This document shows positions 19,405 to 27,278 of a DNA stretch of 27,278 nt, piece after piece. The DNA is from Ettlia oleoabundans (Eukaryota; Chlorophyta; Chlorophyceae; Chlamydomonadales): positions 1 to 27,278 of the forward strand of contig JAAMXP010004415.1 of assembly GCA_019693395.1 (NCBI GenBank), written 5' to 3'. Made by a program: the position numbers and the translations under genes. How positions within the stretch are numbered: position 1 is the stretch's first letter; each line of letters starts with the position of its first letter. Below the pieces are notes generated by a model, which searched no databases, was not told the DNA's origin, and saw only the letters and a program-made list of their open reading frames with translations.

Positions 19405-20508
19405 TTATCGTCTCATCCCCAGCTTCTTCAACACTCTGGCCTTGACATCGAGGACCGCCTTGCGCTTCCTAGGCTGCTTAGCCTGCTGCCGGCCTGGTGG
19501 CTGCCTGGCCACAGCTGTTGCTACTGCCGCCGCCGCTGCAGGGGCCGCCCTTGCCCTTGCCGCTGTTACTACTGCCGCCGCCGCTGCAGGGGCCGCCCTG
19601 CCCTTTCCGCTGCTATTGTTGCTGCCGCCGCTGCAGGGGCCGCCCTTGCCCTTGCCGCTGCCACAGGGGTTGCTGCAGGCGCCGCTTTTGCCACTGCCGC
19701 TGCCACAGGGGCTGCTGCTGCTGCTGGGGCCGTCCTGGCTGGTACCACCAGATCTGGCGGTGGCGGCAGTACACGCAACAGCTGGTTTGATTTGCAAAGT
19801 GCGTCGAGACAGGCATCGTCATCCATCCCTTCCAACCCAACCGTAAGTTTCGTGGCCCGACGGATGTTGTCAACCACTCACCCCAGGCCAGCAGCACTTG
19901 CCATTCCTGCTGCTCCTGCTGCTGCTGCTGCTCCCCCTCAACGCCTGCCCCGTCTGTCCCCAAGATGGGCAGCTGCTGGTATATCCAGGCCGCCAGGCGC
20001 TGCTCTGCCGTGTCGCGCCTCTCAGGCGGCAGGCCCGAGCCGGCGACCACCTTTGCAGCAGCGGCTGCCGCCACGCTGCGCCCATATGCAGGGTCCACTG
20101 TGGTGGTGCGAATGCTACTGCCGCCACTGCTGCCCGCGCTGCTGCTGCCCTCCTCCTCAGCAGTCGACAATTGCGCCACGTGGCTGTGCTTGCTCCAGGC
20201 GGAGATCAGCAGCGGCACGCCAGCGCCGCCAGCGCCGTGGCGTGCAGCATCGGCCATGCTGGCAGACACGCGACCTGCGGGTGGTTGTTGCAAACCGAGG
20301 GCTGGAGTAAGGGCAGGGCTGGTGTGTGACGAAGCTGGCAAACAAATCATTGTTGACAAAGCCAAGCCCCCAAGCCGCTCACTCTGGCGCATAAGCAGCT
20401 TGGCAAAAAGGTTCATTGCTTTCAACACAAGGCAACCAAGCAAAGCCAGGCAAGCCGCTCACCCAGGCTCACAGCTGCCTCCACCACGTAGGTCCAAATG
20501 TGGTCCAT
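19405..20508 (-). CDS. Ala/Ser/Gly-rich protein with basic C-terminus, unknown family
   Basis: Predicted CDS on the minus strand: 20508-20463, 20274-19882, 19781-19405. That is 816 nt and 271 aa, ending in TAA; both introns are GT-AG and keep frame. I do not recognise the family. It opens with M-D-H-I-W-T-Y-V-V-E-A-A-V-S-L-G. A mixed helical part follows, including AEQRLAAWIYQQLPILG, and then poly-Gln. The last exon is low-complexity, Ser/Gly/Lys-rich then Ala-rich, and ends in KQPRKRKAVLDVKARVLKKL, which could be a nuclear localisation or nucleic-acid-binding tail. The open frame extends upstream (D-K-D-K-R-G-P-P-G-G) into the inverted-repeat arm, where a stop closes it. The true 5' end may therefore have been lost to that repeat. 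Confidence 0.5.
19521..19720 (-). repeat. 48-nt minisatellite inside the basic-protein gene
   Basis: About four copies of a 48-nt unit with core CTGCAGGGGCCGCCC (plus strand) lie in tandem. The second copy (from about 19569) is 47 nt, one base short. In the gene, copies on either side of that deletion are therefore read in different frames, as G-K-G-K-G-G-P-C-S-G-G-S and as R-A-A-P-A-A-A-A-A-V. Confidence 0.75.
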
Positions 20509-20552
20509 GTGGAAGGACAAGGGTGGGCACCCTGCCCCTGCACCCCCGGGCG

Positions 20553-20868
20553 GCCCCCGCTTGTCTTTGTCAATCTTGGTGTTGTAGCATCACGCTGGGT
20601 GAGCCGTTCAAGGGCATCTACTAGAGGGCAGGCAGCATGGGGAGTGGTTGGGCAGGTTGAAGCAAGCCGCTATCGCAACTGGTGGGGGGGGAGCATTTCA
20701 AATGCCGCTAGGGCAATTGATGGGGGGTGGCGGGAGCAGGGTGCCGCTATTGCAAATGGGGGGGGGGGGGGCAGCAGCTGGGGTGCCGTTATTGCAACTG
20801 GTCGGGTGTGAGGGGAGCAGTCTGGCTGCCGCTGCCGCAGCTGGTGGGGGGCAGAGGGTGGGGTTCGC
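20553..20868. repeat. Left arm of a ~320-bp inverted repeat
   Basis: This arm is closely similar (by eye 90% or more) to the inverse complement of 22707-23028. The inner half holds five imperfect units of about 38-43 bp starting near 20666, 20704, 20743, 20785 and 20828, with core GCCGCTATTGCAACTGG followed by a G-run. The outer part includes the sequence read as D-K-D-K-R on the minus strand. Confidence 0.85.
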
Positions 20869-21744
20869 CAACTGGTGTTGGGTGTCAAAGGGGGAGCAAC
20901 AGGCACAAGAGCATTAATGGAATGTGTGCCCTGGAACCCATGGACGACGACACACCAGCTGCAGGAGCCGCCACCACCTGCTGAGCCAGGAGCGGCAGCA
21001 GCCAGCCCAAAAGCGCACGGCGGAGAGCCAGCCCGAAGAAGAAGCTGATAGTATATCGTGGTTCAAAAAAAACTTTCCAATTCTGCTTTGTATCGTGTTG
21101 ATCGGGCGGGCTGTCTCCCGAGCTCCGTGCAATCAATCGATTTCGCTTGCAAAACGCATGAACCCCCGATCCATGCTGGCCTTGGCCTGGCCGAGGAACG
21201 GGCTGCGACTGCTGCCCGGACTGCTGCCCGGTCGCACCCTGTGCCGGCTCCCCAATCGCTTTGCACAAACCTGTTTGTGCTTTGATGCCAGCAGCACTGG
21301 CAACAGCCGTGGCAGCGGCGGCGATTTGAACGGCAGCAGCACAGGCAGCAGCCGTGGCAGCGGCAGCGATTTGAACGGCAGCAGCGGCGGCTATGGCGGC
21401 AGCTTTGCCTTGCTGCTTGGCGGGGGGCTCTTTGCTGGGCTGACACACTGCACCAACCAAGACAAGGGTGAGATGCACGTCGGACAAGGGTGAGCTGGGC
21501 TGCGAAGCTGCTCAGACCTTGCCTGCAGCTGAGCGCTCGCCCGTTTGTTGCGTGCAGATCCCCCGCTGCTTACGTCCCGCTACCCAATGGTGTTCAAGGA
21601 CTCAAGTAGACCTGATTGACGGCAATGGCGCGGCTACACGCTGGACGAACATGTGACTCAGGCCTGCTTGTTGCTACACCACGCACATTTCTCCTTTGGC
21701 TGGCACCCACACCATGATTGATACCTCCCACCCTGTGTGTGCAG
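20869..21744. other. Inner region without a firm gene, contains a coding-like tandem repeat
   Basis: Open frames exist on both strands but none has a recognisable domain. At about 21290-21405 a 45-nt unit occurs about twice in tandem, read as G-S-G-x-D-L-N-G-S-S on plus or as Val-Gln-Ile/Ala-rich on minus. Exons upstream of the 21745 exon probably lie here but cannot be chosen. Confidence 0.35.
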
Positions 21745-22870
21745 CTGTACCTGGACCGTGGGGGCAGGCCTATAACGATGAAGAATGGACGGCAGCGCTG
21801 GGAGGTGGGCTTTGCGACGGAACAGGAAGCGTGGCAGCTGGCAACCCGGCGGTACTTGGAGGAGGTACACCCTGAGGCTGTAGTGGCGCCCCGATCCCTC
21901 CTGCGTGGTGTTTGGTACGACAACGGAAGACAACACTGGATTGTACAACACCTGGATCGCCACATCTATTTCCCTGCCCCCGCCGCTCGCCCCGCCGTGG
22001 TGGAGCAGCAGCGGCTGCGTGGCGAGCACTTCAAGCGGGTGCAGTACGCTGTGGAACCCCGCCAGCCGCCGCCAGCCCAGCAGCCAGACGGTGAGCAGCC
22101 AGCCCCGCAGCCGCCAGTGGCCGACAGCTTGCATACGGTGCTCCGCCTGCAGGTTGCGGGCGTCAGCACGGCTGACCTGGTCTCTAACAGCGACGATCCC
22201 ACCCCCGAGCAGCTTGCGCAGACGTCTGAGGAGGAGGACGAGGAGCACCTCAGCGAGCAGCACCGCCAGGTGCGGCTGGCGCGGCGGCAGTGGCGCTATC
22301 GCCAGCGAGGCGCGGCCTGGGGTGCCTGGCGGCTGGGATGAGGCGGGAGGCGCTGCTGCCGCTGCGCCACTTGCTGTGCCCGCACGACCTGGCCTCCTTC
22401 ACCGGCTTCTTGAACAACGAGGCACAGCAGCAGTTTGGGCTGGCATCCTTCACTCACCCCCAGCTGTCCATCGACCACCTGGCTCCGCTCTTCTGCGCCG
22501 ACGGCCGCTGCCAGCTCAACGCCTTCCTCAGCAGCGTCAACCAGCGCCTCATGTTGCGGTAAGCAGGTTGAAATCATTTTTATTGGAGCAGCGAGTTTGC
22601 GTGCACAAATCTGCTCGCTGGAACCCACGCTGAAACCCCTGATGCTCTGCCCGCAGGAGCGAGAACGTGGAACGCGGCCCGGACGGCATGGCCTGCAACC
22701 AGGGCAGCGAACCCCACCCCCACCCCCCACCAGCTGCGGTAGCGGCAGCCAAACTGCTCCGCTCACCCCCGACCAGTTGCAATAACGGCACCCCAGCTGC
22801 TGCCCCACCCCCCCCCATTTGCAATAGCGGCACACCAGCTGCTCCCGCCACCTCGCATCAATTGCCTTAG
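21745..22870 (+). CDS. Partial gene, possibly AP2-like, ending inside the right repeat arm
   Basis: The supported parts are 21745-22558 and 22657-22870, with acceptor GTGTGCAG, donor GCG|GTAAGC and acceptor CCCGCAG. The upstream exons and start are not found. Two segments, MKNGRQRWEVGFATEQEAWQ and RGVWYDNGRQHWIVQHLDRH, faintly resemble AP2 DNA-binding repeats; this is a guess. Then come an acidic stretch (EEEDEEHLSEQ) and a basic one (RLARRQWRYRQRG). The frame closes with TGA at about 22339-22341. The coding-like frame continues in another phase as LLPLRHLLCPHDLASFTGFL, so there is a frameshift or an unrecognised intron around 22280-22340. The last exon reads Pro/Ala-rich copies of the arm repeat (C-N-N-G-T-P-A, C-N-S-G-T-P-A) and stops at 22868-22870 within the arm. 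Confidence 0.4.
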
Positions 22871-23028
22871 CGGCATTTGAAATGCTCCCCTCCCCACCAG
22901 TTGCGATAGCGGCTTGCTTCAACCTGCCCAACCACTCCCCATGCTGCCTGCTCTCTAGTAGTTGCCCTTGAACGGCTCACCCAGCGTGATGCTACAACAC
23001 CAAGAAATACAAAGACAAGCGGGCCCCC
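22707..23028. repeat. Right arm of the ~320-bp inverted repeat
   Basis: This is the inverse complement of 20553-20868 with scattered substitutions and small length changes in the G/C runs. It contains the end of the 21745-22870 gene. A run of 14 C lies at its outer edge (about 23023-23036). Confidence 0.85.
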
Positions 23029-23576
23029 CCCCCCCGCGGCGGCGGGGGCCGAACGGGGGCGCCGGGAGGGGCGGCCCACCCCCACCCCCACCCACCCACT
23101 CACCACCCACCCACCCAGTTTTGCAGCATCAGCTGCACCAACCTCATCAGCAATGCCTGTTCTCCTAAGCATCATCACAGCCAGGGTGATTCCCCTGTAA
23201 TCCACGTCACTGTCGTTCGTTGCCACATATGATAAGATACGACTCTTGGCATATCGCCGGTCCGCGGGTCTCGAAGCGTGGTGAAGTGTGTGCGCTGGTG
23301 GTTGCACCACAACTTGGCGGCTGTGATCGCACCCTCCAGACGACGGACTAGCATCGGGGCAAGCCCACGGACAACGAAGGCTGTGGCAGGTTGGTTGAAA
23401 TTTTTCTCCTTTGCGGCTGCTTACCCAATTGTGTCAGGTGAGCAGCAGGCGGCTGACAGAGGCTTATGCCTCGGCTACCACTGGCAGCTTCCGCCCTTCT
23501 GCCACTTGGCCAGCCGCTGGGTGGCTGAGAGACCCCAACCTTTGGCACTGGTCTGCAATGCAGTGCACCAAACTGG
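23029..23576. other. Region upstream of the kinase gene
   Basis: It begins with C-runs and CCCAC repeats, then moderate-complexity DNA. It includes a possible coding fragment on minus (listed separately) and presumably the kinase promoter and 5'UTR. Confidence 0.35.
23116..23310 (-). CDS. Exon-like open fragment, unknown
   Basis: On the minus strand the frame reads RRYAKSRILSYVATNDSDVD and continues to G-I-A-D-E-V-G-A-A-D-A-A-K-L. It has a balanced acidic, basic and hydrophobic composition, unlike the shadow frames around it, and a GTGGGT donor-like site follows at its 3' side. No flanking exons or family are recognised. It may be an exon remnant or chance. Confidence 0.25.
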
Positions 23577-26500
23577 ATGGCCACAGGCCATATTCCAGCG
23601 CTGGCAGCAGGGCAGCACGTGCAACCGCAGGCGCAGCCTGGCGTCCAGCCTGCGGCAGCAGTTGTGCCACCTGCCGCCGCCTCAGCCAGCTCGTTTTGGC
23701 AGCCGCAAGTGCAGGTCCAGCCGCAGGTTTCAGCGAATCTCGGCCCAGCAGGGCTGCAGGTTTCACATCTGCCGCTGGGCACAGCAGTCACTGCAGCGCC
23801 TGCCGCCCCTGCTGTTCCATCGACAGCGACAGCGCTGCTGAGCAGTGGACCACTGGTGACACCCCTGGCATCAGCAGCAGCACCACCAACACCGCCAGGA
23901 CTGACTCATTTTGCTGCTGGTGCCATTCCTCAGGCTGCGCTGACAGCTTCAAGCATACCGCCTGCAGCCGGCTCCCCGCAGTCCTTGCAGTCCCCTGCTT
24001 CTCTGCTGGAGGGCATCAGTGGCGCTGTGGCTGTTGGAGACGAGCCGGTGGTACCCTCAGGCAGCAGCCAGGGCCATCACCTGTCCCACTACCATCAGCA
24101 ACAGGCATTGGCGCATACACAACAGGCATTCGCTCTGCCGTCACCACAGCAAGTTGGTGCCGCTGCTCTGAGCGGTTCACAGCTTGGTCCCACACCCCCT
24201 GTCCTGGCCGGCGTGCAGACAGCACACGCAGCAACGGCAGCATCGCAGCTGACGTACTCAGCAGGCGTCTCAGCAACGCCTTCTGTTGGCACAGCGGCGC
24301 AGCAGGCAGCAGCCTCCGCACAGACTGCCACTCCGCAGCTCCTGGCACCCGCTGTGCCCCAGAACACAGCCGCTGTGCAGTTGATGAACGCCGCCGCAGC
24401 CGCACAGCAGATGCAAGTTGAGAGAACTGTGGCGCAGCATGCTGCTGCTTCTCTGTATCATGCAGCCACTGGCCAGGCAGCCGCTGCCAACACCCTTCAA
24501 GAACACGCCCAGGCAGCCGCAGCAGTGCAGCACGCCGCCGCGGCCTACACAGCAGTTGCCAGCGAGGCAGCAGCGGCAGCCTCTGCTGCAGAGCAACTTC
24601 GCCAAGCAGCGTTAGTGGCAGCAGCAGGCCCGCAGGTGGTACCGCTGCCCGCGTGCGCTCACTTGGTGGCACCCGTGCCCACACCAGTGCCGCTGCAAGC
24701 GGCAGGCACTGGGCCAACAGCAGGGACAGTGCCCCAGCTGTTGACGGCGGTGCCAGGCACAGTAGCGACAGCGCCTGCAGCAGTGCAAGCACCCGCCGCA
24801 GCGGTAGTTCCTGTTCCCTCGACATCAGTGACGCATGCTACCACGCCATACTATATGTCCGCTCACTCTGTGGCACTAGGCAGCAGTGCTGGGTCAGCTG
24901 GTAGCATACAGCGCCACACGGGCAGCACCGCAGCTTCCGGACTTGGCCAGGCACAGGTCTCAGCTGCGGGGCCAGCCACACCCCAGCTTGGACCTCACAT
25001 GCCGCACCCAGGCTTGCTGATGCCTGCCACACAAACCAGCTTTGCAGGGTCGGTTGTTCCCGGCGCAGCAGATGCGGCAATGGCACCAGCCAGGGCGCCT
25101 CTCGTGACATCGGCAGTGGCTCCTGGGCTGGTCCCTGCCGCAGCCATTGTGGCAGCTGCAGGCGTCAGCCCTCCTGCCGCGCACTGCTCCCCCAGCCCCA
25201 GCAGCGCCGGTGGCAGCTCCGCTCCCACGCCCCCCCAGCCTGCGTCTGGCGCAGTGCAGAGCCCCGCATCTTCCACCTTCCACAGCGTATCATCCTGGTC
25301 TCAACAGGCATCGGGGTTGGCCCGCAATGCAAAGGTGGTGGTCAGCAGTGGCGGCAGCTTTGCCAAGCAAGCCGACAGCGTGTGGGACTATGAAGGCAAG
25401 TTGGAAGTGTGTGTGTGCCTCTCACGTGTATGTGTGGGTGTGGGTGTGGGTAGGGATGGGTGTTCTTTGCGAGGCTTGCACCCACTTGACTGTGGTTTGC
25501 CTTCAACATTGCCGCCCACTTGTCTTCTCTTCTATTGTCGGCAGCAACTGATCCTGATTCTCATTCAACTCTTTGATGGATAGCTCCAAACCAGAAGTGA
25601 CCCTACCAGCCTGCCCCACAAACACTACCCAAGCTGCAGCCTTAACCTGTGCCTGCGGAACCCTACCCAAGGTTGTGCAGGTGGCGAGACGCGCCTGATG
25701 GCGCTGCCCTTCCGCTGCAACCTGCACACACTGATGGAAGCGCTGGAGCGGGCAGCTGGACCCCTCAGCAGCGCCAGTGGCAGCGCGGAGAGCGCCTCAG
25801 ACGCAGCACCCCGCACCTTTGTGAGTCATCCTCTGCCCCTGGCTGCACCTGCGGGACTGTTGCTGCCTGCTGCTTGTTGCCTGTGGCCCCTGTGGCTGCA
25901 TGCCCCCGCCCAAAAAACTCCTCTTTTGGGTAGCACCACACATGTGCAATGCACGACCTGATTGCCGCTTTACTGTGGCCACTGCTCTCATCATGTTTTA
26001 CCTGTTCATGGTGTGTTGTGTTGCCACTGCTTTGCCATCCAGCAGGCCCCGCAGCTCAAGTACCGCTTGCCCAGCGACCCTGGTGTTTGGGTTGACCTGG
26101 TTGATGACGACGACGTGGCGGTGAGTGGGAGGAGGACGTGGCAGAGGCAGGCAGCCAGGAGAGCTCTTGTTTGATTTAAGATACTGGGAGGACAAACATG
26201 AGGGGCAGCAAAGAAGGTACAGGGTCACCTTGTTGAATTGGGTGGAAGGCATCCCGTGCCTTTTACAGCCAGCAGCTGGTGCCCACGGTTACGAGTGCTG
26301 CCATGTCGACCCCTCTTCCCACCCTGCAGATGATGTGGGATGAGTGGGATGAGCAGCGCAGCGGCGGCACCAGCTCAGCCAAACTGCATGTCTATGTGCA
26401 GGTGAGGGGGCAGGCAGGGAAGCGGCACGGCATCCTGTGGCTCATGCTGCAATGCTTTGCCTGCTTGCGCGTCGCCTATCTTGCTTTGCCCTGCCCTGCC

Positions 26501-27270
26501 CTGCATTGCAATGTGCAGTGGCGCAGCCCCCAGGACATGAGCCTCACAGACTCACACGACCACCAGCACTACCCTAGCGGGCCCAATACCATCAGCGACC
26601 AGCAGGCGGATGCAAGTCCCCGCCCTCACAGCCAGGGTGCAGGCTCACGCGAGGGCCACAAGAGGGCCCAGCACTCACATGGTGCAGGTGTGTACCACAA
26701 AGTTCGCCTTTTCTGGACCGGGAAACAGCCAGCCAGCCGGACAACTCCAAGCCCCAAGCCCCGATCTTGCCTGTTGGCATATGGCAGGCTGTTCTGGACA
26801 TGCACATTTGCTGATTGTTTCAGCCCACTCACTACCCCTGTTGTGCTGACCCAGCTGCAGGGCAATCCACGACATCCCCCACGGCAGGTGCTCATGTGCA
26901 GCCCAGGTCCAGCGAGAGCGCCCAGGGCCAAGGGAGCAGGCAGCTGGGACAGGTGAGCGGTGGACGGTGGGCGGGGTTTCTTGCTGGGCGCAGGCCCAAA
27001 TGTTTCCACATGTGGCGATGTGCAGCCCTGAAGCCTCCAGTCCTCATCTCTGTCAGCCGCGCTGCACCCTCTGACAGCCAGTTGTACTGGCTGCATGCAA
27101 TTATCTGCTCTGCACTGCCTCTCTTCTCTCGCGTCACCTCGCCTCCTGCCGGCCTTGCCTGCGCAGTCAGCCAGTGCGGCGCGCAGCGTGGACCTGTGTG
27201 CGCTTGTGGAGAAGATGGAGATCATCCCACCCTCCGACATACAGCTGCTGCGCTTCCTGGGCAGCGGCGG
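23577..27270 (+). CDS. PB1-domain Raf-like (MAPKKK-type) protein kinase, 3' truncated by window
   Basis: Predicted CDS: 23577-25395, 25681-25820, 26043-26120, 26330-26401, 26519-26687, 26855-26952, 27167-27270 and beyond; 826 complete codons. Residues 1-585 are a long Ala/Gln/Pro/Ser-rich disordered region. PB1 (about 586-703) is recognisable from KVVVSSGGSF, GGETRLMALPF, QLKYRLPSDPGVWVDL, the acidic VDDDDVAMMWDEWDE and KLHVYVQ. A Ser/His/Gln-rich linker follows, then I-I-P-P-S-D-I-Q-L-L-R-F-L-G-S-G-G, the start of a Raf-like kinase domain. The window stops at the donor (27271) that splits the Gly loop. PB1-Raf kinases in plants act in stress and hormone signalling, and PB1 mediates oligomerisation. 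The intron after 25395 is GC-AG. Acceptors at 26042/26045 and 26854/26860 have in-frame alternatives. The start Met is the first in this frame near the region but is not proven. Confidence 0.8.
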
Positions 27271-27278
27271 GTGAGCCT

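Larger units (their letters stand above)
20553..23028. mobile_element. Candidate foldback-type element (inverted arms around 1.84 kb)
   Basis: Two arms of about 320 bp in opposite orientation flank 20869-22706. Long inverted ends made of short tandem repeats are the defining feature of foldback (FB/TU-like) elements. No target-site duplication could be fixed because the outer arm ends fade into G/C-rich runs. A segmental inverted duplication is the alternative. Confidence 0.4.

Noticed and set aside
20666..20868. Regular repeats with spacers, CRISPR-like
   Set aside because: Units are imperfect, contiguous and about 40 bp with no unique spacers, and the genome is eukaryotic; this is a tandem repeat.
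23348..25283. Minus-strand open frames opposite the kinase N-terminal region
   Set aside because: Low-complexity antisense shadows; the plus frame leads directly into the PB1 domain.

Overview
The window is nuclear DNA from a GC-rich, intron-dense green alga (chlorophyte; a Chlorella-like trebouxiophyte is my guess). Coding exons are short and G+C-rich, and almost every intron runs GTGAG...(C/T)GCAG. Several proteins are Ala/Gln-rich. Two genes match plant-type families: a thylakoid-lumen FKBP19-like isomerase and the plant ERD2-like receptor family. TGTAA-type poly(A) motifs lie downstream of some stops. No bacterial features, tRNA, rRNA or CRISPR array are visible.

Left part (1-13335), ordinary genes. 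On the minus strand are an FKBP19-like lumenal isomerase (477-2456, six exons, one of only 16 nt) and an ERD2-like seven-helix protein (3026-5407, eight exons). An mTERF-like organellar protein follows (6137-7587, minus). It shares a 322-bp divergent promoter with an ARFRP1/Arl3-type small GTPase (7910-8886, plus). A 905-aa Ala-rich protein of unknown family (9946-13335, minus) carries four copies of a GRQ-x3/4-SW motif arranged as two equally spaced pairs. All exon phases in these five genes close without gaps.

Middle part (about 14.18-18.12 kb), a mobile element. It is a decayed hAT-type transposon with a BED-like zinc finger, a DUF659-like core and the hAT C-terminal dimerisation motif, broken by frameshifts and stops and surrounded by short inverted repeats. 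A clear U2 snRNA gene follows at 18627-18812, flanked by AT-rich DNA.

Right part (19.4-27.3 kb). A small basic-tailed Ala/Ser/Gly-rich protein (19405-20508, minus) contains a 48-nt minisatellite that is read in two frames. Next comes a foldback-like structure: two arms of about 320 bp, 90% or more identical in inverted orientation, each built from five units of about 40 bp. They flank 1.84 kb holding an unrecognised, possibly AP2-like gene whose end lies inside the right arm. The last gene (23577 to the window end, plus) is a PB1-domain Raf-like protein kinase, cut off in its glycine-rich loop. One of its introns is GC-AG.

The genes do not form a pathway. The most unusual items are the foldback-like structure, the GRQ/SW repeat protein and the GTPase lacking its catalytic glutamine.
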